This document shows, piece by piece, positions 13,545-24,329 of a stretch of 64,000 bases of DNA (positions within the stretch are counted from its first letter, which is position 1; each line of letters starts with the position of its first letter). Location of the stretch: assembly GCF_004027225.2 (NCBI RefSeq), contig NC_044279.2, forward strand, positions 46,710,744 to 46,774,743, written 5' to 3'. Made by a program: the position numbers and the translations under genes. This DNA is from Strigops habroptila (lineage: Eukaryota > Chordata > Aves > Psittaciformes > Psittacidae). The notes beneath the pieces are model-generated. The model was not told the origin of the DNA and ran no database searches. It was given only the letters and a program-made list of their open reading frames with translations.

Positions 13545-13735
13545 TTACATATAAGGAAAAACTTTTTCTCTGAGAGCATGGTAAAATATTTGAACAACTA
13601 GCCTAGAGTATCTCCACCCATGGGAATTCTTAACATTCAACAAGTCTCTGACCAGCCCAATTAAACTGAACCACTTCAAGAAGGGGTTGGACTAAATGCC
13701 CACCAGATGTCCCTTTCAACCATTATTCTATGATT
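13545..13735 (+). mobile_element. Old CR1 LINE 3' end, plus strand
   Basis: This is the last 190 bp of a diverged CR1. It runs from a worn copy of the ORF2 tail (ACATATAAGGAAAAACTTTT, CR1 'DIRKKFF' region) to the 3' untranslated end. The end is recognisable by GGGGTTGGACTAAATGCC, then GTCCCTTTCAACC and a terminal ATTCTATGATT at 13725-13735. No open frame survives. It is more diverged than the copy at 842-1293 and shares orientation with the one at 14140, 400 bp away. The two could be pieces of separate insertions, because both have their own 3' end. Confidence 0.87.
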
Positions 13736-14139
13736 AGAGAAGTTAGGGGTGATTGTACACCTAAGGCAAAAACATCAACTTCTGGGTGAAAATCAGAGTG
13801 AAAAGCAAGAGAGACATCTGCACTCAGAATGTATCACAGAAGAAGAAAACTATTTTCTAAAAGATTTTCCAGACAGCTGTGCAAAATATAGTTAAAAAAT
13901 ACTTGCCTTGAGCTCAAAGTTATTTTTTCCACTTTAAGTTTCTGATATATTCACTATTCACTTCAAGTTATACTAATAATTAAATAAAAGACACCCTTAA
14001 GCTAAAGTTAGGTGAAAAAACACCAGTGTACTGTTGGCTTTGTTTATTCCATGCAGGACCGAAAGATGGAAATGAAAAATGTTGAAGATCTGCCACATTT
14101 CTGGGATACCATAAGGTTTGAGTTCTGACTAAAGCAGAG
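13736..14139. other. Spacer between two CR1 copies
   Basis: About 400 bp of AT-rich sequence without recognised features. Part of it, up to 14139, could be unrecognised 5' sequence of the following CR1. Confidence 0.4.
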
Positions 14140-15283
14140 GTACAATAAAGACTGGATTTCAGCAAAGCATTTGACAGCTGTTTCCTGCAGCCATCTCCTG
14201 GACAAACTGGCAAGATACAAATTGGATGAGCGGTCTGTGAGGTGGGTAGGAAATTGGCTCTCAGGCTGCACTCAGTGGGTGGTGATCAATGATTTTTACT
14301 CAGGCTGGCAGCCTGTTACAAGTCGAGTTCTCCAGTAATCCACACTGTACAACATCTTCATAAATGGTCTGGATGATGGAATTGAAATCACCCTTATCAA
14401 ATTTGCTGGTAACACTAGACTGGGTGCTAAGATGGACATGTCAGAAGGAAGAGCATTCTTACAGAGCATCCAGGATAGGCTGAAAGAGTGGGCTAGCAAG
14501 AACTGTGTGAAGTTTAACAAAGCCAAGTGAAAAGTCCTGCAGCTGGGATTGAAATAACCAAAGAGCCCAGCAGAGGCTAGGACCTGTATGGTAGGAGAGC
14601 AGCCTTGCTGAAAGGGACCTGGGGGTCCTGGTGGACAGCAAGCTGAACAGGAGTCAGCCATGCATGGCTGCAGCAATGAAGGCAAATTGGATCCTGGGCT
14701 GCATCTGCAAGGGCATTACTGGTGGGGCAGAGACTCGATCATCCCATTCTGCTTAGCACTTGTCAGACCACACCTGGAGTGCTCTGCGCAGCTATGGTCT
14801 CAACAATTCAAAAAAGATGTGGCTGGACTGGATAGGATCCAAAGGAAGGCCGCAAAATTGGCCAAACGGCTGGAGGACCTGCCCTGTGAGAAAAGAATGA
14901 AAAAGTTAAGTATTTTCTGCCTGGAGAAGAAAAGTCTTGGGTGGACCTCATCACAGTAATCTGTTAAGTAAAGGGTGGTTACACAGAGGGTGGATTCCCT
15001 CTCTTCACAAGGAGGCATATGGAGAAGACAAGGGGCAACAGGTACAAGTTGCACAGGGACATGTTACATCTCGATAAAAGAAAAAAATGTTCTACATTGA
15101 GAACAGCTGATCACTAGAACAATGTCCTCAGAGATGTGGTAGAGCCCTCATTGTTGGAGGCTTCCAGAATGCAATTTGACACAGTGTTACATAACCTCAT
15201 CTAAGCTCCCTTTCCCACAAAAGGTTGGACCATATGACCTTTCAAGGTCTGCTCTAACCTGGGCTATTCTATAATTCTATGAA
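14140..15283 (+). mobile_element. CR1 LINE, 5'-truncated, about 1.1 kb, plus strand
   Basis: This is a longer CR1 copy holding the second half of ORF2 and the 3' end. It begins within reverse transcriptase motif A and ends in degenerate octamers (ATTCTATAATTCTATGA, 15267-15283) preceded by GGTTGGACCATATGACC. It is riddled with stops and frameshifts, so it is old and inactive. It belongs to a different, older lineage than the 842-1293 copy, judging by the poor match between their shared 3' parts. No poly(A) tail or clear target-site duplication is visible. The 5' boundary is approximate. Confidence 0.95.
14152..15210 (+). pseudogene. Decayed CR1 ORF2 reverse transcriptase
   Basis: This is the remnant of the reverse transcriptase and C-terminal domain of CR1 ORF2. 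Motif A is intact (LDFSKAFDS, 14152-14178, both aspartates kept). Motif C, normally FADD, reads FAGN at 14402-14413, so both catalytic aspartates are lost. A TGA stop at 14528-14530 interrupts the block KFNKAK-stop-KVLQLG. Later blocks still readable are LVRPHLECSAQLWSQQFKKD (about 14758-14819) and LEDLPCEKRMKKLSIFCLEK, after which frames shift repeatedly. Open frames on the opposite strand of this region, including one of 129 codons at 14296-14685, are antisense shadows. Confidence 0.9.
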
Positions 15284-18200
15284 AGACAAAAAGATAAAAG
15301 CATATTTAACATGACCTGGAATGCATCTGTGTAGTAAGATATTACTTCAGTGGAGTTTACAGCAGGGAGTATGTGGTCAACAGCTGATTTTAGCAAAGAC
15401 TTGTTAGGATTTGGTATCCGTGCCTTCTGGTTATTGACTATACTGGCTGTTCGCCATCAGCTCCCAAACTTACGGAACAGCTCTTACACAACAACAAGCA
15501 TATTCTCTTCCTTGAAACAACCTTCCATGCAGTTACTTCCCTCGCACTAAACCTGCAAACAGACTGTCTTTCCAATGCTTCTCTCACTGCAATCCTACAT
15601 AGCTTACAGAAAGATCATTGGGATCTTTGCAGATCCATGGCATGGGGCCTTGAACTATATTCCTTGTCAAACAGTTCAAGAATTTCACCTCAACTGCCTT
15701 GATTTCAAAGATTATGTTTGAGAAGTTGGCTCACATTTGCTGGCCCATAGTATTTTGGTTCCTGATCTGACTTCTGTGCCATTACAGCTGGGAAAGTTAA
15801 CGACATTTAAACTGTACCTTAGTAAGAAAAGCTTACCAGAGGTGAATGCTAAGATCACTCAAATGCAGACCACCTTCTCATTTGTGACTAACAGAGTTGC
15901 ATATTGCTATGAACTTGAGTTTTGCTTCAGCTGTCTTTATTTTTCTGTAGGGGAGAGATAGGCTTGAGTGACTAAGAGTCTCAAGAAATTATTCGAAATG
16001 ATTGTTGAGAGAGTCACAGTGTGATACATTGCAATTTACTAGAGAAACCATAAAAGGATGCACTTTGTGGAGGAAACTTTCTGGTAACTTTTTCATGTTG
16101 CCTATAGTTAAAAAAAAAATCAACAACCAAACAACCAAGCAAAAAGCTTCCAGGATTATTTATTTATTATTCTAACTGAGGGCCGAACCACCCTGGAGGG
16201 ATCCTGCCACCTCCTGAATGAATTACTTTTGACATTTCACTTGCAATCTGAAACATGGAACCAAATCTTGTTTGAGGCAGGTTTTACTAGCTGGTTTCCT
16301 GCACTAAATGCACATTGTGTAGAAAAAGCAAAGGTTGGGAAGGGAAAAACAAGCCCTACTTTTGATATGGATGTCTAGCCTTCTGCTACTCTTTCTTGTT
16401 CTCATAGATTGGTAATTACATACAGGAGGCTGGATGTTTTTGTTTTCAGTTTCATAGACATTTAAACTCTTACTTAAGTGGAGTTGGTGTAGTGAGTTCA
16501 AGCAGATCAGAGCTTAGTCAGTTTGAGCATGGAGGTCTAACACAGTCCCACCCTCCTTTGCCTTTATGTAAGAGCTAACATGCCCCAAGACCTGAAGGCA
16601 CTCGGTGTCCTCAGGCCTTACAAAGGGAAGGTGAATCTCTGATACAGAACTCACTGCACCCCCTGTTTAAATCATGCCATGGCTCCACATTTACTTTGAG
16701 GCACCAAAGAATGTAGTTTTTTATTAATCTTCTGAATTTTATTAACTATTATTTGTTTTAGGTTAAGACTGGATATTTGAGATCTAACTGAACTACTGTA
16801 AGCCAGGAACAATGAAAAACATATATTGTGGTGCTTTTCAAGTTTTCTTCCTAATTTATGAAGACTGTGTGGGAGAAGACAACAATCTGTACTCAGGAGA
16901 GATGCAGTGAATCAGCCTGTTCCTTATGGTGAAATGTTCTTTTACGCAGCTGCTGTACCTTGGAGAAAAAAACAAATAAACTCCAGATTCTGCTTTAATC
17001 AATCGTATTTAAAAAAAAAAAAAAAAGGTTAAGCTGTTGTTCTTAAAGCAAAACAATGGAATCTACACTCTAGTCTTAATGCAATATTTTGTATTGTTTG
17101 GAAACACTGTATAATGTCCCCCTCCCTTTCTCTTTGGCTGCAGGAGCAATACTAATTAATCACACTAGACTATTATGGACACTAGGCAAAGGCATAGAAG
17201 GGGAATAGTGCAGAGACCTATTGTCCCAGGGAAGAATTTGGAAGGGGTTCTTCTCTAAGTGCCCCCATATGCAAACAGTGCTGGCTGAGATGCCTTTTTA
17301 GGAAATTCGGAGTGTTATCTGCATACTCAGCTGGCCAGCAAGAGGCAGAGAGAAGCAAGCACGGCCCTCGTTGCCTTTCTGTCTGTTGTGCAAAATGCCT
17401 GTCAACAATAACCATGTCTTGCCTTGCTCTGGTACTGTGCAGGGACATATGAGGTGACAGAACAGGTACGTATGCACACAAAGTCACCAGAATGGTATGT
17501 AGAAAAGTCAGGACCAGTCTTATTTGACCCGAGTTGAATTATCACCCTTTGTCCCTACTCTAGGAAGTAAAGGACAATATGAAAACGGACTGGTAAACTC
17601 AGCAACAGCTTAGAGCAGTGGCTGTTCCTCTACACCCTTTCTGAAACAGAAACTAGCTGAGGAATTAACACAGATGTCCTCAACACGACTGAGGGCTGAC
17701 ACTTTTCAATTTCAGCCTGTACTTACTATCTTACCAGCATCACTGTGCTGGGAGTATAACGACATGGATTTTAAAGGTCTGGGAGCCTGCGGCATTTTGG
17801 GATTATGCGACTCAGGAGACTGCTTCAATGTTCATGTACTCTGACATCTCTTCTACCTGTTATGTCAATGTGAGAAATCTGAGGAGTAAGGCTAGAAGCT
17901 CTCCATTCGCAGAAACTCTCACCAGTGATGTCTTTGCTGGGAGTAGTCGTCTGTGGTTCAGATCTCTTTGAAGGTACAGTAACATAATGTCCCTTTGTGC
18001 ATTTCCACTTCACCTTCTGGCCTGACCAGATATAGCTATGGCCCAGCAAAGCTGGTAACCTCAGTAACAACTGTTCTTGTTCACTGTGGACATCTGCTGC
18101 AAGTCTCAAGGGGCTTCTAAGGCTTTGGGCAGTGCCTCCATTCCAGACTGCTTTTATGACTGCACCTATTTGCATGTTAATTTATATGAGGAGAAAGGAT

Positions 18201-18425
18201 TTCTAGCATTTTTACTTAGTGGCAGACCTAGCCTTGATCACTGTGTCTTACATGGCTATTGCAGCCACAGGGGGATCCAGCAGTCAAAAAAGGCCAGCTC
18301 CTATCATTCAGATGCCAGAGGCCACCAAGAACTTCAAGTTCATGCTGACAACTCTTTCCTGGCTCCCTGACAACTGCTGCGTGAGGCAACTAACTGCACT
18401 AAATAGAAAATGGCCACTCACTTTT
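15284..18425. other. Unique sequence between CR1 copies, no gene recognised
   Basis: No recognisable exon or repeat family was found in these 3.1 kb. A possible polyadenylated retrocopy end near 17011-17026 is listed separately. Part of the right half (17220-18420) is less AT-rich than its surroundings and has open frames on both strands (for example 116 codons on the minus strand at 17825-18175), but none has a recognisable motif. Confidence 0.5.
16800..17026 (+). other. Possible 3' end of a processed retrocopy
   Basis: AATAAA at 16975-16980 is followed about 30 bp later by an uninterrupted run of 16 A (17011-17026). That spacing is what a reverse-transcribed polyadenylated mRNA leaves behind, whereas a native gene 3' end has no encoded A run. 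I recognise no coding sequence upstream, the 5' limit given is arbitrary, and no target-site duplication was identified. A chance A run is the main alternative. Confidence 0.2.
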
Positions 18426-18469
18426 TCATAGACTCATAGAATTGTTTAGATTGGAAAAGACCTTTCAGA

Positions 18470-19210
18470 TCATGACTGAGAACAGTATTTGATAGGCAGC
18501 CTCACCAGTGCTGAGTGCAGGGGGACAATCACTTCCCCAGTCCGGCTGACACACAGTTTGATACAAGCCAGGATCGTCTTGGCCTTCTTGGCTACCTGGA
18601 CACACTGTTGGCTCATATTCAGCTGTCTGTCAAACAACAACCCCAGGTCCTTTTCCTCCAGGCAGCTTTCGAGCCACTCATCCCCAAGCCTGTGGCATTG
18701 CATGGGGTTGTTGTGACCCAAGTGCAGGACCTGGCACTTGGCCTTGTTGAACCTCATAAAACTGGCCTCAGCCCATCAATCCATCCTGTCCAGATCCCCC
18801 TGTAAAGCCTTCCTACATTCCAGCAGGTCAACGCTCCCACCAACTTGGTGCCATCTACAAACTTAACAAGGGTATAATTGATGCCCTCATCCAGATCATT
18901 TATAAAGATATTAAATAGATATTAAATAGATATTAAATACTGGCCCCAGTACTGAGCTCTGGGAACACCACTCGTGACAAGCCGCCCATTGGATTCAACT
19001 ACATTCACCACCATGCTTTGTTTCTAGTGATCCAGCCAGCTTTTTACCCAGTGAACAGTACACCCATCCAGGCCATGAGCGGTCAGTTTCTCCAGGAGAA
19101 TGCTGTGGGAAACAGTGCCAAAGGCTTTACTAAACTCCTAGTAAACACCATCCATAGCCTTTTCCTCATACACTAAGTAGGTCACCTTGTCATAGAAGGA
19201 GATGAGGTTA
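18470..19210 (-). pseudogene. Decayed CR1 ORF2 reverse transcriptase fragment
   Basis: The best preserved part is an open frame at 18470-18757 with the blocks [40 protein letters not shown] and [20 protein letters not shown], all typical of CR1 ORF2 just after the catalytic core. The frame runs off at the deletion junction. Upstream, motif C reads FVDG (18850-18861) instead of FADD. Motif A has lost its first aspartate (GAG at 19135-19137), has a TAG stop beside it (19138-19140) and shows a glycine in place of its second aspartate (19117-19119). The enzyme is therefore dead. Confidence 0.9.
18907..18939. repeat. 11-bp tandem triplication inside CR1
   Basis: The unit GATATTAAATA occurs three times in perfect tandem (18907-18917, 18918-18928, 18929-18939) where other CR1 copies, as I recall them, have one. 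It is a post-insertion slippage product and shifts the ORF2 frame by 22 bp. Confidence 0.9.
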
Positions 19211-22200
19211 GATACTTCTGACCTTACTCTCCCAGAGGCAAAACTTACTGCAGCCGAAAGCAGGACCTTCACATTTGCAATATATTCCTCCCACTCCCAG
19301 CCTCCTCCAAAAACCTTAGAGCGAAGGGATGTAGCATCAGGCGACATGAGCTATAAAACACTTTCCTCAGAGTAGGCTCTGCTTTGGAGCAAAATATGAA
19401 ATCCTAGCTCATGGAACAGATTTGTAAAGGCACTCTGTGAAAAGTCAGTAGGAATTAGGCACCGAGGCATATCTACAAATCCAAGTTAGTGAGGATTTGG
19501 ATCTGGGCACCTGAAATCTTTCTCAGGTCCTGAACTTCACTCAGAGGATTTGCCCTGTTTCTTTTTCATCTGTAAGGTGTGGAAGAAAAACAAGTTTTCT
19601 TTGTCCCATTTCACAGGCATTGTAAATGTTCCAGTTCAGTTAAATATGTACTTTTCCCATCAAAGTAGTTTATGAATTCAGATTCTTGCAGTTGTCTCTA
19701 CTGCCTGGGTTAAAATGTTTCAGAAGATTGATCTGAAATGTAACAGGAATGAAGTGATGATTCACCTACTTGTGTTCACAGTTTCTTTTACTGAACACTG
19801 CAATAGTCTGACTTCTGCCAGCAACACCCAAATATGTTCAGAAGCAGATGATACTGTGCCATTGTGAGCTTTTGTTATTTTTTTTAAATTCTTATGGGAC
19901 ATCCAGTTGCAAAGAAGATCCAGATAAACCTGCATATCAATGTCAGATGTGTTAAAATCCCTAGGTTCAGAGTGGGAAACTAGAACATGGGATGGAATTT
20001 TATTCCAATCTTTTCCTTCCCTGACATTCAGAATGGAAGCAGCTGTTAGTGTTGGTATTAATGACTTTGTGCCCAAAAAGACCCAGCAAGTGACAGATTG
20101 TTAATGATTATGTAGGGTGATCATCTTTCAAATGCTTTTAAAGTATCTTTTTATTATTATTGGTATCATTCATTGTTGTGTGTGATAGCACTGATCAGAT
20201 TTCAACTACAAACTATCACTTGCAAACGGCTCTTCATCTGAGAAGAAATTTGACTGCTTGGCTTAGGTAGAGCAGAAAATCCTCCACTGAGGGGGTGAGG
20301 AATTAATTCTGCTATTTATGTTAGAAGGGAAGATTTTCCTTCAGTCATAGAATACAAGGTCTAGCATATTACAAACTTTAATTTCTACATATTTGCTGAT
20401 ACTCCAGCATGAATAAAACATGACAAACAGTGGCCAAAGTGTTGCAAACACTTACGCAGGTGCTGAATTTTAGACATGTAGGTAGTCCAGTGAAATTTAA
20501 CATGGATAGTAACATTCAAGCAAAAAATGATACTGATATTAAGAAAGAAAAAAACCAGATAAACACTACTCTTTGAGTTGCTAGTCAGGGATGTGGATTA
20601 GTAGTGACATCTCAGATGTAAGAACATGGCATGCTTCAGAAGCTGGCCATCTCTCATTCAGTTTTCTGGAAGAAATCCTACAACAGAAATATAATACATG
20701 TTTCTGTGGTGTATGTATGCCTCCCTTATCTCCACACTCTGTTTTTTCATTTGTGCTTTGTGTGTGTGTTGGGAGTGAATTGGGGTCCTGCTAATGGCAA
20801 GGATGCTCAAACAAACAGCAAGTTCTGCGCAACCCTGTGGCACAGAGAGGCTGGGGGGCGGTGGTGCCAAAGCTGAGTTAACGTGCTCTGAGAGATTTAG
20901 TGGGAATACATCAGCATCAGAGAAGTGATGGATGGAAATGCACCTGTGCTCTAGGATGGGCTATTTTAATGATGAAAAATTAACTGTATCTCACCTGAGG
21001 ATTAGTCTGCACGTTGGGCACTGCAGTGGAGGATATGATTGTCAAGTACTGAGAATAAGCATGTGAATGCTACAGGCTAGCAGAGCTGTGCTTCAGATCC
21101 ATTTTCTTTTCCTTGGAGGTTGGCACCCTAATTGCTTGGCTCTTTTGGAAGACATGAAGAGGAGCAGCAGGACGAGGAAGGGGAGCTGAAGCTTTCACTT
21201 GCCTTTTTTCATTTTCTCTTGAAAAAGTTAAAAGGTCTCACTTTTACCCCAATATGGAATGGAAAACTATTTCTTGACTTGAACATATTCCTGGAATGGG
21301 AATAAATGGTTTCCTACTCATTTCTATTCATGGTTCTTCATTCTTTCTGTTTACAGCCATAGATTACAGATTATGAAATCTAAAGTCCAAACACCTTTGA
21401 ATAGTGATCCTCCCCGGAGATGCTTATTATGGCTGCTCATGGGTGAGTGAAGATGGAGGGCAGATACTTTATAAAAAGCATCCGACTGCTTTCCTCCCTT
21501 CATTTTGACAGTATTCCTTTGGCCTTCAACTAACACCAACCATTTAGGAGAAGGAAAAAAAGCTGAAAGCCTGTCATAAATAATTATATAGTCCTGCAGT
21601 CCTCTCAGCAATGTTCAGCAGTTATTTTTGAAGCATGCCAGCACTAATACACAATCGTTACAGTGCTTCAAGTTATTTGCTGTCTGTGTAGTGGTGAATT
21701 TTTCCACTGATGTTTTTTATTAGGTGAAAACAATGAAATTGACTGGGAGCCAAGAAGATCCTGTTTTTAATCCATGTGAGACAAGGATTTGACTAAGAAT
21801 TTGTCATCATTAGTGTAGTTGCCCAGGCCAAAAGAGAAAAAAAGAAACAATATTAGTAGATAAGGCAAAAAAATGCACAAATGTCCACTGATTGTATACT
21901 TGACACCTCTGTTGAATGAACTGGGACAAAATGATTCATAATATGACGATTTTATTAGATCAGCGATATTGCTAATTAAGTAAGTAGCCATTGCAGCCAA
22001 GTGCTTCATCTTCTGACCATTTTTCTCTTTTTCTCACTGGAATCTTGTGTCTCTTATTACATTGTTGGATGCAGATCTTGTTATAGTTTTCCATGCCTTT
22101 TCTACCTTTAAATTAATCTAACAGAATATGCTGCATGGGGAACATCTGCTAAGACTTCTGGGAAATGTGCTAGTGCAGCGTATTGCTGGCCTCTTACAGA

Positions 22201-23688
22201 GCAGCGGAGAGCTTTGCCTTGGTGCTCTGTGATTGGCGCCATTACTTCTTCATTTCCATTCAGTATTCGAAGTGCTGCTTTTTAACCAGTGAAACTGAAA
22301 TAGGCTTCTTTTACCTGGTTAACTTAAGGACATGTCTCTGCTGTGCAGTTCTATCTCTAGAAAAGACAAAAGCTAAAGTATCTAAGTCTCTTATAATTAC
22401 CATCAAAATTTGACATCAGGTAAGCTTGACTTTAGCTGTCAAGCAACTTTTGATGTCAAGATACAGAACTTGTTAGAAGTACTGAACTGCAAAAAGAGAA
22501 GAAAAGAAGGATGATAAAATCTTTATTATAATACATTATTTTTACACCTAGGTAACTTTCAACATTATGGGGAAGCAACAGTGTTGAAGATGTTTTTCTA
22601 GTTTATCTAATCAAAAAAGTACCAAGAAGTGCTTATTATTAGTCTTTTATTACAGTTCTTTGTGAAACTGAACAAAACTGCATAAAACTGTATTCCCCAT
22701 CACCTGGCTGGGAATCACTTGCATTGGTTGTAGGTTACCTCTGCAAGAAAACAAAAAGCTGCAATTAGACCAATGGAGTGCTCAATTCAAGCCTCACAGA
22801 GGAAGGATTCACTTCGGATGACTTCAGCACTTGCAAAGTGAGTACGAGGAGCAGAAAAAGATTTTCTATAAATCTTAAGTATTCTAGGTAGGCAAACATC
22901 ATATGCAAAATATTTGTGAATGCTACTACATAAACCACAGTTCACTTCCGATTTGGTCATGCAAGTAATGTGATCAGATTAATAGGTCCAGAGAGTTGCA
23001 CCTTCACTCCATTCCCAGAGTCCAAGCTACAATAAACATTTTAATCTTAACAGGACAAAAAACTTTGGACTACATGGTATTCAGCCAGATTGGAATTCAG
23101 ACAGAATGGATATGTAGGTCTGTACCTATCTGTGTAGATGTGTCCTAAATTTGTTTACTTGCCAACACTGGGACAAGTGAGATGCAGGTAGTAGAGGAGC
23201 TTCAAGTCTCAGGTAAATGTCTTTGTATAGGACGTGTTATTTTAAGAAAAGGAAAGATCACCATGCGAAAGACACGTAAAGAGTTATAGATCAATAATGA
23301 ATATTTAAAGGTAACTTGCCAATAGGAAGAGAAATGTTTGCTTTAAAAAATTACCACATTTAAACAGACAGAAGAGAAATAAACTACATGAGCGCAAGGG
23401 CTATCATACAGTTTGTATGCAAAATTAGGAATGAACTGGAAGCTAAGTTTCATGGGTGAAGAACAGACCAGTTCTAGTTAGAGATGTTTTAAAAGTTGAA
23501 GTTAGATTGTTGAAGATGATGTGTGGCATTCAGAGCAGATAGAGGGGGAGATAATAAAGAGTGGAAGATCAGTATACCAGAGGTCTTACTGAGAATATCA
23601 GAAGGATAGAAATTAGCAAGTAGTTAAGGTCAGCACAGGGTGCTTCTCCTAGGTGCTTAAAACATTGTAAATAATTTCCATTTAAAAT

Positions 23689-23748
23689 TTTTGTTTTGTT
23701 TTATTTTATTTTATTTTATTTTATTTTATTTTATTTTAGAGATTGTAT
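23689..23748. repeat. (TTTTA)10 microsatellite
   Basis: Two TTTTG units are followed by ten perfect TTTTA units (23699-23748). It is a pentanucleotide microsatellite, likely to vary in length between individuals. Confidence 0.97.
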
Positions 23749-24313
23749 TAAAATTCTGGGTAGAGTTTATTTTTTTTTTTGTCCCAAATGACTGTTGATC
23801 ATTACATATGAGCAATAAAAAATGTGACTGTGTGGGCTGGCTGTAATGAAGCTGGGATTTTGTGTTCATTCATCACAAGATGTAACTCTTAAGTGCATCT
23901 GTTATCTGTTTCAAGGTCTTTTTTCTTACCGGTAGCTTTATGGATAATTGAGCTAATAAAGATCTTTCTTTGTAGAAAATCATCAGGAAAGAAGGTACAT
24001 AGGAGCTTCTGCGTGGTGTGTCTGTGATGGGCTCGATCATGATGGAGGAATTACAGAAAAATACGGTTTACTTCATACAGATTTAGTGACACAAGCTTTA
24101 ACATATAATTTCGGACAGTTGTCAGGGCCCTCTCTATTAAATTTGCATGGAAATTCATCTGTTATACACCTGTCTTATGATGTAAAGAATTGGCTTGTGA
24201 AGGTGCTTGTCTGCCTCCAATTACAGAGAACATAAACAGTAGCTTAGGTGAAACACTTCCAAATGGCTGATAACATAAAATTTCACCTGAAGAATACAAT
24301 AAAAGGTATTAGG

Positions 24314-24329
24314 TTAGGTTAAAACCTAA
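24314..24329. repeat. 16-bp perfect palindrome in a TTAGGTT-rich patch
   Basis: TTAGGTT, AA, AACCTAA form a perfect inverted repeat within 24306-24358, where TTAGGTT and AAAACCT units recur three times. It resembles a degenerate telomere-like motif but is not TTAGGG. Confidence 0.7.

Larger units (their letters stand above)
18426..19211 (-). mobile_element. CR1 LINE with internal deletion, minus strand
   Basis: This CR1 copy is read right to left. Its extreme 3' end is at 18426-18474 (TCATAGACTCATAGAATTG, then GATTGGAAAAGACCTTTCAG). It is joined directly, near 18475, to mid-ORF2 sequence (CCTCACCAGTGCTGAGTGCA). In full-length avian CR1 these two parts are several hundred bases apart, so the C-terminal third of ORF2 has been deleted. 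The element then runs back through the reverse transcriptase to about 19211, where it is truncated. An 11-bp unit is triplicated inside it at 18907-18939. It is inactive. Confidence 0.94.

Noticed and set aside
14296..14685. 129-codon open frame on the minus strand, the longest in the window
   Set aside because: It is antisense to the CR1 ORF2 relic at 14140-15283 and contains no motif of its own.
18515..18805. Two overlapping plus-strand open frames of 75-96 codons
   Set aside because: They are shadows of the minus-strand CR1 reverse transcriptase fragment.
22340..22420. Plus-strand exon-like segment ending at CAG-GTAAGC
   Set aside because: All three frames contain stops between the acceptor near 22350 and the donor at 22421, so it is not coding.
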